DNA of 64,000 nucleotides from Oscillospiraceae bacterium (GTDB lineage Bacteria; Bacillota; Clostridia; Oscillospirales; Ruminococcaceae): positions 47,882-111,881 of the forward strand of contig JAJQGJ010000022.1 of the NCBI GenBank assembly GCA_021200565.1, read 5' to 3'. Shown piece after piece: positions 50,979-56,934 of this stretch (its first letter is position 1; every line of letters starts with the position of its first letter). The position numbers were made by a program, and so were the translations under genes. Under the pieces are notes generated by a model, which was not told the origin of the DNA, did no database searches, and worked only from the letters and a program-made list of their open reading frames with translations.

Positions 50979-51034
50979 TTGGTACATTTATGCCCCGCAA
51001 TTGACTGGATATATGTGTTTTTCAGAGGTAATAT
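50979..51034 (+). promoter_or_regulatory. Promoter module copy 10 (rightward half of a divergent pair)
   Basis: TTGACTGGATA at 51001-51011 and TAATAT at 51029-51034, 22 bp apart, with GGTACATTTATG upstream. It shows that the module is directional and follows the gene it serves. Confidence 0.85.
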
Positions 51035-51088
51035 GCGTACAACGAAAGGAAAACAAAGCCTTAAAAAAACACACGGAGGAACAACACC

Positions 51089-51349
51089 ATGAAAAAGAAC
51101 TTTACCGAAATCGAAGCCATCATCGAGGAGCGCATCGCAGAGCTTGAAGAAGAATACGAACTCGACAGGGACGACATCAACAGCGAACGGCTGAAGATTT
51201 ACAAGGAAAACGGATGGAGCTACGACCCCTTCCCCGAAGAAGACGAGGAAGAGGAGGACGAAAACGACGGCTTCGAAACAGAATGGCATTACAAAAGCCT
51301 CGAAGAGCAGCTCAACGAAGTCGGCATGAGCATGAGGGATTTCCTTTAA
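51089..51349 (+). CDS. Small acidic hypothetical protein (plus strand)
   Basis: 86 residues: MKKNFTEIEAIIEERIAELE and a run of acidic residues (EEDEEEEDENDG) before WHYKSLEEQLNEVG. CACACGGAGGAACAACACC lies before the start. It is the only plus-strand gene in the early arm apart from the one at 62982. It is driven by module copy 10. Very acidic small proteins of this kind can mimic DNA, but no evidence supports that here. Confidence 0.75.
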   Translation: MKKNFTEIEAIIEERIAELEEEYELDRDDINSERLKIYKENGWSYDPFPEEDEEEEDENDGFETEWHYKSLEEQLNEVGMSMRDFL

Positions 51350-51359
51350 AGGGAATCCC

Positions 51360-51400
51360 CCACGGGGCGAAAGCCCCACCCTCCGAGGGAAACCAGGCAG
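51360..51400 (+). terminator. Hairpins after the plus-strand gene
   Basis: CGGGGC-GAAA-GCCCC at about 51365-51378, followed by CAGGC-AGAA-GCCTG. There is no strong U run. The stretch 51350-51568 holds no gene; near 51463-51483 it has GTGCA-GTATATTT-TGCAC. Confidence 0.45.
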
Positions 51401-51531
51401 AAGCCTGGGCCTCTCTCTCGTTCTTCCGTGTGTGTATAATAAACAATCTGCCGCCGCAATCTTTGTGCAGTATATTTTGCACATTCTGCTTGCTATCCTG
51501 GCAATCCAGAGTTAAGATACGGTAAAGTGGA

Positions 51532-51563
51532 GAGGGGGTCTGGATAATTCCGGGCCCCCATTT
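51532..51563 (-). terminator. Terminator hairpin after the minus-strand unit
   Basis: GGGGGTCTGGA and TCCGGGCCCCC pair across TAAT (51534-51558). On the minus strand the pattern is followed by CTCTCC rather than a U run, so on the plus strand (ATTTTTCG) it may act as the terminator for convergent transcription. Confidence 0.45.
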
Positions 51564-51568
51564 TTCGT

Positions 51569-51769
51569 TTAATCCGGCTCCTCTACTTTCATCAGGCGTG
51601 AAATCAGCTGTCTCCTGTGCGCACGGGCTTTCTTTTTCAGCTCCCGTTTTGCGCGCCTGACGGATATGGCTTTCGTGTGGTTTCTGGAAAAACAGTAATC
51701 ATCCAGAATGTACCGTCCCCCGCGTTCCCGCTCTCCATAGGCGGGCATCCTCCTGTGTCCGTTCTTCAT
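51569..51769 (-). CDS. Small basic hypothetical protein
   Basis: 66 residues from ATG 51769 (GGAGGCGGTAGGA upstream). MKNGHRRMPAYGERERGGRY then KAISVRRAKRELKKKARAHR. Very basic and likely nucleic-acid binding. It is the last gene of the unit that begins at the cyclotransferase 53146. No family is recognised. Confidence 0.65.
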   Translation of the reverse strand: MKNGHRRMPAYGERERGGRYILDDYCFSRNHTKAISVRRAKRELKKKARAHRRQLISRLMKVEEPD

Positions 51770-51787
51770 TCCTACCGCCTCCAATCT

Positions 51788-52162
51788 TCAATCCAGCTTC
51801 GTCCCATCCTCGATGGGGAAGACAGCCAGCCCACCGCCGATTACACCGATGATTTCCGGCGTCCAGAACCGTTCTTTGAATTTCTTCATCAGGTCATCCG
51901 GCAGGTCTGCGAAGTCGTCATAGCTGAGCCCGCAGAGGAAGAAATTCCCCATGATCGGCTGCTCCAGCTCCTTCACATACCGGCTCGGCTTTTTGTCCGA
52001 GAAGAGTCCGTTGTCATCGGTGACCAGCCCGATGTAATGCTCCGGCCACGGGTAGGTCACCGTAATCGTGTCGCATTCCAAAGCCTCATAGATGGCCTCC
52101 AGTGTGTTTGGGATATCCATCTCCACCGGATGCTCCATCGGCCGCACCATCAGAATCTTCAC
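51788..52162 (-). CDS. DUF3846-like protein
   Basis: 124 residues: VRPMEHPVEMDIPNTLEAIY, TITVTYPWPEHYIGLVTDDN and IMGNFFLCGLSYDDFADLPD, ending in the FPIEDG-like tail. It resembles DUF3846 proteins of Firmicutes mobile elements. Biochemical role is unknown. Its ATG overlaps the stop of the zinc-ribbon gene before it. Confidence 0.75.
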   Translation of the reverse strand: MKILMVRPMEHPVEMDIPNTLEAIYEALECDTITVTYPWPEHYIGLVTDDNGLFSDKKPSRYVKELEQPIMGNFFLCGLSYDDFADLPDDLMKKFKERFWTPEIIGVIGGGLAVFPIEDGTKLD

Positions 52163-52635
52163 TGCTTTGTACCCTCCCTGACCGCCGCCCAGTCCAGCAT
52201 TCCCAGCTTCTTTTCCGTAAGCCCTGCATCCTCCAGTGCTTCCTCCGTTCCGCAGTTTTCACAGATGGTAATGGATGCCCTGCGGCTCAGGGCCAGCAGC
52301 CGGTTTGATTCCACTGTGGTCCGTCCGCACCTGGGGCAGCGTGTCGCCCACGGTGAGGGGCTGTGCTGGCTTTTCCCAAGGTGGTCGAGCGTTTCCTTTG
52401 CCTCTGCTTCTGAAGCCACACGGTGGCAGGAATCCGCGCCGTAAGCCACATTCAGCGAACTCCCGCAGTCCCACGAGACCATGATGTTTCCGGCATCGTC
52501 CACTCCACGGCATTCTCCCTGGCTCCCGACAGGGATTTTTGTGTAGGGGTCATCCATCTCATCAAGGACCACACGGCAGCCGGCAGGGAATTCCCTGCGC
52601 AGCCACTTCAATTCTTTCTCATTCGCAAACTTCAT
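52159..52635 (-). CDS. DUF4314-like protein with a zinc ribbon
   Basis: 158 residues from ATG 52635 (GGAGGCAAGAGCC upstream; the longer frame reads back into the cyclotransferase). The N-terminal half (LRREFPAGCRVVLDEMDDPY; TKIPVGSQGECRGVDDAGNI) looks like DUF4314. The C-terminal half has CPRCGR and CENCG, a zinc ribbon. It probably binds nucleic acid or protein. It overlaps the previous gene by a few bases. Confidence 0.72.
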   Translation of the reverse strand: MKFANEKELKWLRREFPAGCRVVLDEMDDPYTKIPVGSQGECRGVDDAGNIMVSWDCGSSLNVAYGADSCHRVASEAEAKETLDHLGKSQHSPSPWATRCPRCGRTTVESNRLLALSRRASITICENCGTEEALEDAGLTEKKLGMLDWAAVREGTKQ

Positions 52636-53146
52636 GGCTCTTGCCTCCCTTCCTCGCAAGTGTGCATTTTTCTCCAAGCATCCGGATGGCGTTCTTTCTG
52701 CCGATGCTGTCGGCAAGCGCCTGCTCAAGGATATGCTTCGGGAAATGGAACCGCTTGTACCCTTCTTCCAGGATTCCGTAGTAGCCGGGGTAAGGTGCGG
52801 CAAGCCGACGCCCTTCCGTCATAAGATAAACCATCGCGGTCAATGTCACCGGCTCCCCGCCTCCTATTGGGAAAACCTCAAGCTCCAGGTCCTGCTTGTA
52901 GTAGTAGCTGGGGTACCCCTCGTAGCGGTCAAGCCGCTCCTCGTCCCTCTCGGAAATCTCCCACACCAGCACCGGTGTATTTTTCCCCTCGCAGGGTTCA
53001 ACGGTCGCGTGTACCTTGAAGAGCAGCCGCCATCCGTAAAGGATGCCCGTTCCCACGATCTTCGCGTCCGGGGTCCTGCCCCTCATCTGCTCCACCGACA
53101 GGTTGCTGCCGTAGGCAATGTAAAGTCTCTTCTTCGTTTCGCTCAT
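52619..53146 (-). CDS. Gamma-glutamylcyclotransferase-fold protein 1 (GGCT/AIG2 family)
   Basis: 175 residues from ATG 53146 (GAGGAGTGATGGAC upstream). The substrate loop YIAYGSNLSVEQM and the catalytic glutamate region RLDRYEGYPSYYYKQDLEL are diagnostic of GGCT/AIG2 proteins, which cyclise gamma-glutamyl groups to 5-oxoproline. It follows promoter module copy 11. It is one of two such genes beside an amidoligase, a gene set proposed to make and remove amide-linked peptide tags. Which substrate it acts on is unknown. Confidence 0.85.
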   Translation of the reverse strand: MSETKKRLYIAYGSNLSVEQMRGRTPDAKIVGTGILYGWRLLFKVHATVEPCEGKNTPVLVWEISERDEERLDRYEGYPSYYYKQDLELEVFPIGGGEPVTLTAMVYLMTEGRRLAAPYPGYYGILEEGYKRFHFPKHILEQALADSIGRKNAIRMLGEKCTLARKGGKSHEVCE

Positions 53147-53191
53147 GTCCATCACTCCTCGTCTTTGATTCCGCTCCCTTGCGGTATGTAA

Positions 53192-53247
53192 TTAATCACT
53201 CTTTTCGGCTCATTTATCCAGTCATTTCCGCGCCATGATCTGCACAA
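53192..53247 (-). promoter_or_regulatory. Promoter module copy 11 (diverged)
   Basis: ATGACTGGATA at 53225-53215 and a weaker GATTAA at 53197-53192, 22 bp apart; GTGCAGATCATGGCGC upstream. Drives the first cyclotransferase. Confidence 0.65.
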
Positions 53248-53272
53248 AGATGTGCGGCAAAAACTGTGCAGT

Positions 53273-53830
53273 TTACTGCTTCTGGAACCGCTCGATGTAC
53301 TCCCTTGCCGGCTTCACGCCGATGCTGTCCGAGAGCCCTTTGTCAAGGGTCTCCACATCGAAGCCCCAGGTCTCGTACCCGATGTCCAGGATGCGGTAGT
53401 ACTCCATACTCGGTTCTCCGAGCAGCCGCTCCTCGTGCAGGACGTATGCCATGCACTTTTTCTGGCCTTTGAGCCGCCCGCCAGCAGGCGTCCGTATCGG
53501 CAGCTGGAAGTACCGCTTGTAGTAGTACTTGGGGTAGCCTTCGTATCGGTTCAAAAGGGCCTCATCATATTCCGATATCCGGTAGACTGCCGCCGGCACA
53601 AAGCAGTTCGCATCCTGCTCGATGGTGGCGTAGAAACCGGAGCCGCTCTTCTTGAACAGCAACCGGAACCCTGGAATCTTCGCTGTGCCTGCCGGCACCG
53701 CGTCTGGGCATCTTGCCGCCATCCGCTCACGGCAGAGGTTGCTGCCGTAAGCAAGGTAGAAGGTGTCCGGCTTATGGGAAAGCCCCCGCCAGTCCTCGAA
53801 CCGTAATTTGCTCTGTGTCTTATTCGCCAT
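53273..53830 (-). CDS. Gamma-glutamylcyclotransferase-fold protein 2 (GGCT/AIG2 family)
   Basis: 185 residues from ATG 53830 (GGAGGGAGGCGGAGCGG upstream; the longer frame is in the previous gene). YLAYGSNLCRERMAAR and LLNRYEGYPKYYYKRYFQLP are the GGCT motifs. It has an extra N-terminal 22 residues (KTQSKLRFEDWRGLSHK) and is about 35% different from protein 1 by eye. It lies in the amidoligase unit, between the DpnD-like gene and module copy 11. Confidence 0.85.
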   Translation of the reverse strand: MANKTQSKLRFEDWRGLSHKPDTFYLAYGSNLCRERMAARCPDAVPAGTAKIPGFRLLFKKSGSGFYATIEQDANCFVPAAVYRISEYDEALLNRYEGYPKYYYKRYFQLPIRTPAGGRLKGQKKCMAYVLHEERLLGEPSMEYYRILDIGYETWGFDVETLDKGLSDSIGVKPAREYIERFQKQ

Positions 53831-54065
53831 CCGCTCCGCCTCCCTCCTTTGCGTGGAACTCCACAGCTTTGAAATCCTCTGGGACAAGGATGATATCCCC
53901 GTTGCTCCACCAGTCGCGGACCGTCTGCTCCGCATCGTCAAGGGTCGGCTCCTTCAGTTCCGATTCGTACACGGTGATTTCCCGCTGCCTCGTCTCCGTG
54001 ATGGTGACCTTGAACACACGCCCGTGCCGTTCCTGCGCTTCCGTTTTCCTTTCTTTTTTCTTCAT
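53820..54065 (-). CDS. DpnD/PcfM-like small protein
   Basis: 81 residues from ATG 54065 (GAAGGAGGCAGAAGCC upstream; a second usable ATG lies at 54095). A basic N-terminus leads to GRVFKVTITETRQREITVYE and TLDDAEQTVRDWWSNGDIIL, the core of DpnD/PcfM-like proteins of phages and conjugative elements. The role is unknown. It is cotranscribed with the amidoligase and the second cyclotransferase. Confidence 0.75.
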   Translation of the reverse strand: MKKKERKTEAQERHGRVFKVTITETRQREITVYESELKEPTLDDAEQTVRDWWSNGDIILVPEDFKAVEFHAKEGGGADGE

Positions 54066-54177
54066 GGCTTCTGCCTCCTTCTGCGTTTTTCTCATGGCTG
54101 TTACCTCCTTCTCCTACCACCTAAAGGGCGGTTGCCCGCCCGGAGGGTTCCCGGTTTTCCCGTTTTAGGTGGCGGCG

Positions 54178-55122
54178 TTACCGCTCGGTGTGCCGCCATG
54201 CGCAGTTGCCGTCCATGTTTGCGAGGAAGAAGTCTCTCGCGGTTTTGAACTCGTCCCCGATGAAGCCAAGCCTGAGCATCCAGCACCGGAAGGCGTAGGC
54301 TTCGTTTTCGGTCTGCTGGGGCTTGGGGCTTGCGAACCGTACCTGCTTGGCAAGCTGGCTGATTGCGAGGCAAAGCTGGATCATCGCCTTGAGCTGGCCG
54401 GCGTGCATCCCGTTCTGTTTGCCGTCGTGCGGCGCGTCGAACTGGAAGAGGCGGAATTCAATCGTGCCTTTCGTGAAGGTCGCGTGGAGGTTGGTCATGT
54501 GGTAGCGTGATGAATTGTAGTGCTGGTTCCTGCCGTATTCGCAGTCCTGGCTTTCGTACCAGACGTTTGCAAGCGCCTCCATCGTCTTCGGCTTTTTGCG
54601 GTTGACCGCTTCGAGGAATCTGGGGTCTACCGTGCGGCAGTAGTGCGCTTCGCGGTTGCGGTCGACCTTGATGGCTTTTGCAATCTGCGATTCGTGCGCT
54701 GCCATGATGTTGACCAGGTTTCTTAAGGTCTGCGGGGTGTGCCCCTTCGCTCCGATGTGGATGTGGACTCCGCAGCCCCTGGTGTAATCGCTGCGCATTC
54801 CGGCTTTGCGGAGGGTCCTTACCAGCCCCTGCAGAAGCTCCATGTCTGCGTAGGTGAGGATCGGGGTTACCATTTCGCATTTCTGGCTGTCCGGCCCGTC
54901 GATGGAAACGTCCTTCTGGAATTTCCACTCGCGCCCGTCGGCGTCCCATGCGCTCCAGGTGCTGTAACCGTTGCGGTAGGCTGTGTCCTCGTATCTTCCG
55001 GTTCCGAAGTACTCAGCTGCCTTCTGCGCTGCCCGCTCGCGTGTGATGTTGTTTCCCTCTACCTCTACTCCAAAGGTCTGTGCCTTCATGTTCTCGATCT
55101 GGATTCTGGTTTCTTCTTTCAT
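54178..55122 (-). CDS. Amidoligase (amidoligase_2 family)
   Basis: 314 residues from ATG 55122 (GGAGATACATACC upstream; the longer frame reads back through the promoter). FGVEVEGNNITRERA carries the N-terminal acidic ATP/metal site. QKCEMVTPILTYAD, GCGVHIHIGAKGHTPQTL and GTIEFRLFQFDA are the other core motifs of the glutamine-synthetase-like amidoligase fold. It should join a carboxylate to an amine on a peptide or protein. The C-terminal 75 residues match those of the next-upstream gene. It follows module copy 12. Confidence 0.85.
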   Translation of the reverse strand: MKEETRIQIENMKAQTFGVEVEGNNITRERAAQKAAEYFGTGRYEDTAYRNGYSTWSAWDADGREWKFQKDVSIDGPDSQKCEMVTPILTYADMELLQGLVRTLRKAGMRSDYTRGCGVHIHIGAKGHTPQTLRNLVNIMAAHESQIAKAIKVDRNREAHYCRTVDPRFLEAVNRKKPKTMEALANVWYESQDCEYGRNQHYNSSRYHMTNLHATFTKGTIEFRLFQFDAPHDGKQNGMHAGQLKAMIQLCLAISQLAKQVRFASPKPQQTENEAYAFRCWMLRLGFIGDEFKTARDFFLANMDGNCAWRHTER

Positions 55123-55178
55123 GGTATGTATCTCCTTTTTTGTTTTTTGCGTTTCCGCTTTTCCCTTTCGGTATGTGC

Positions 55179-55235
55179 ATATTACCGTCAGGTCGGAGAT
55201 ATATCCAGTCAATTCCGAGCCATAAATCTGACAAA
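55179..55235 (-). promoter_or_regulatory. Promoter module copy 12
   Basis: TTGACTGGATA at 55212-55202 and TAATAT at 55184-55179, 22 bp apart, with TTTGTCAGATTTATGGC upstream. Drives the amidoligase. Confidence 0.82.
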
Positions 55236-55249
55236 GATACACCCAGAAA

Positions 55250-55306
55250 TTTGTGTACATTATTCCTCCGAAATGACTGGATAAATGTACATTTCAGAGT
55301 TAATAT
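55250..55306 (+). promoter_or_regulatory. Promoter module copy 13 (rightward, no gene downstream)
   Basis: ATGACTGGATA at 55273-55283 and TAATAT at 55301-55306, 22 bp apart; GTGTACATTATTCC upstream. It is back to back with copy 12. Only a short stretch of about 45 bp and a hairpin follow. Confidence 0.78.
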
Positions 55307-55315
55307 GGCTACAAT

Positions 55316-55354
55316 GGAAGAGGGGCCTCTTAATTTGCGGCCCCCGCTTTTCTT
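55316..55354 (+). terminator. Terminator with possible very short RNA
   Basis: GGGGCC and GGCCCC pair around TCTTAATTTGC, then CGCTTTTCTTTT. It closes the transcript from module copy 13 and abuts the stop of the gene at 55355, so a convergent terminator is likely. Confidence 0.65.
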
Positions 55355-56503
55355 TTAGAGGGGTTCCGATGTCTGAGCCTCTCCTTCATTTTCTTCCTGC
55401 TCCGCACGTTCCGCAGCCCTTGCCCTGAGTGCCTTTTCCTTCGCCCGCTCCGCTGCTTCCGGAGTGCGGAAAGCCGTGTGTCCGGAGAGGTTCTCCATCA
55501 GTAGCTTCCTGGTCTTCTTGTACTCGTCCCCGCCCATCTCCATGCGGACCAGCCAGATGCGGAAAGCGTACTTCTCGTTATCCGCGTGCTTCGCTTTTGG
55601 CTGGATGCGCTTCTGCTTGATTGCCATCTGATTCATGGCGGCGGCAAGGTCGGTACAAGCCTTGCAGTGGTCAGCGTCCATCCCTGCGGCAAAGCCCGTG
55701 AAGGTAATCTCTTCCGGAGTGATAATCAGCCCCTCCATGGAAAGACCGTGTTCATCCTCGTAAGCTCCCACAGCTTTGCGGAAGTTCAGCGCGGAGTAGG
55801 TGCAGGCATCGTCTTTCAGCGCCTCGATCAGTCCTTCGTCCACTCGGAAGTGTGCTCCGGTCGCTTTGTTGATCAGTTCCGCCCTGCTGTAGATCAGGTA
55901 CACAAGGTTCCGCAGGGAAACCCCGTTGTGCTTGTCGGCAGGGAAGCTGATGTGCAGGATATTCGGTTCTCCCTCAGCAGAAGATTCGACCGGCTCCTCC
56001 GCCTCGGTTTCTTCTGCCGGTGTCTCGTTTTCCTGTGGCGCAGTTTCCTGCGCCCCTGCCTGCGGTTCAACTTCCTGCTCCTCTGCTTCTTCCGCAGCCG
56101 TCCCAGCCTCTGCTGTGTCCGCTCCGACGCTTTCGTCATCCTCGGTGGGAAGTTCCGCAGTAGATGTCTCCCCAGTAGGTACTTCCTCTGCCGGCTCTTC
56201 CGCCGCGGCAGCTTCATCCTCGGTGGAGTCATCCACAGTTGCTTCCGCTTCTTCCTCGGTGGCCGCTTCTGTTTCTTCCTCATCCGGCATGGCAATCAAT
56301 CCCTCGGTCAGAAGCGTCACCAGGATATCCTGGTCTGCGCTATTCTCATCCACCAGGAGGTTCCCCTGGCGATCAACCTTGTAGTCGCCGATCAGGAAAG
56401 CATACTCCGGCGCCCTTGTGTACACGGAGCGTTCGCCCGTCAGCTCTTCGAGCTTCTTCACCAGCGTCTTGCGCTCGTCAATGTTCTTCTTAAATTCAAT
56501 CAT
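55355..56503 (-). CDS. Degenerate amidoligase paralogue with acidic linker
   Basis: 382 residues from ATG 56503 (AAAGGAGCTGCAAGCAG upstream). Residues 1-75 form a small N-terminal domain (RKTLVKKLEELTGERSVYTR). Residues about 75-185 are a Glu/Ala/Thr-rich disordered linker. The C-terminal half aligns with the amidoligase: LRNLVYLIYSRAEL, MNQMAIKQKRIQPKAKHADN and EKYAFRIWLVRMEMGGDEYK. The HIHIG and EFR catalytic motifs are replaced (ILHISF; TFTGF), so it is probably inactive and may bind or regulate the active enzyme. It follows module copy 14. Confidence 0.75.
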   Translation of the reverse strand: MIEFKKNIDERKTLVKKLEELTGERSVYTRAPEYAFLIGDYKVDRQGNLLVDENSADQDILVTLLTEGLIAMPDEEETEAATEEEAEATVDDSTEDEAAAAEEPAEEVPTGETSTAELPTEDDESVGADTAEAGTAAEEAEEQEVEPQAGAQETAPQENETPAEETEAEEPVESSAEGEPNILHISFPADKHNGVSLRNLVYLIYSRAELINKATGAHFRVDEGLIEALKDDACTYSALNFRKAVGAYEDEHGLSMEGLIITPEEITFTGFAAGMDADHCKACTDLAAAMNQMAIKQKRIQPKAKHADNEKYAFRIWLVRMEMGGDEYKKTRKLLMENLSGHTAFRTPEAAERAKEKALRARAAERAEQEENEGEAQTSEPL

Positions 56504-56561
56504 CTGCTTGCAGCTCCTTTCTTTTTCCGGTAGGCTTGCCGCCCTCCGTTTTTGTAGTAGC

Positions 56562-56615
56562 ATATTCGCTCTAAAAAGAGCATTTATCCAGTCAATTTTC
56601 TGATAATTATCAGAT
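56562..56615 (-). promoter_or_regulatory. Promoter module copy 14
   Basis: TTGACTGGATA at 56595-56585 and GAATAT at 56567-56562, 22 bp apart, with a GCTCT-AAAA-AGAGC palindrome in the spacer. Drives the degenerate amidoligase. Confidence 0.75.
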
Positions 56616-56657
56616 TCGACCTAATGCACAAATGCTGCCCCTTCGTGTTCGTGTAGA

Positions 56658-56828
56658 TCACACAGTCTGGTCTTCAGCCGTACTGGTTTCTTCCTCCTCG
56701 TCCACAAGGTATACCGGGTTCTGCAGGAATTCCTCATACATGTCGGACAGCGCGGCGACACGGCATAGGGTGAACAGGATAAGGATGATGATGCCAAAGA
56801 CAATCACTAAAATCATAGCAAGTAACAT
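56658..56828 (-). CDS. Small single-span membrane protein
   Basis: 56 residues: MLLAMILVIVFGIIILILFT is one membrane helix, followed by a short acidic cytoplasmic tail (LVDEEEETSTAED). AAAGGAGTTGTGAGAT lies before the ATG 56828. It is shorter than the usual gene-call length and is preceded by a structured leader. Function is unknown. Confidence 0.72.
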   Translation of the reverse strand: MLLAMILVIVFGIIILILFTLCRVAALSDMYEEFLQNPVYLVDEEEETSTAEDQTV

Positions 56829-56849
56829 ATCTCACAACTCCTTTATGTA

Positions 56850-56928
56850 GTGCTGCCGATAAAGCCGCCTGCCATATCACAAAGTAGTTACTCCCACTCA
56901 GCAATACGGCAGGCTTCTCTATCAGCAC
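56850..56928 (-). promoter_or_regulatory. Structured RNA leader upstream of the small membrane gene
   Basis: An outer GTGCTG.../...CAGCAC stem and a strong inner stem (AAGCC with GGCTT, TGCC with GGCA) close about 80 nt; the apical loop is about 30 nt. It lies between the C5 methylase stop and the ribosome binding site of the 56-residue gene. A riboswitch-like or translational leader is possible. A GTG-started peptide through the same DNA is an alternative. Confidence 0.5.
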
Positions 56929-56934
56929 ATTTGT

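Noticed and set aside
56734..56928. A GTG-started peptide beginning with MLIEKPAVLL
   Set aside because: It overlaps the structured leader and the small membrane gene in another frame and has no good ribosome binding site. I keep it only as an alternative to the RNA.
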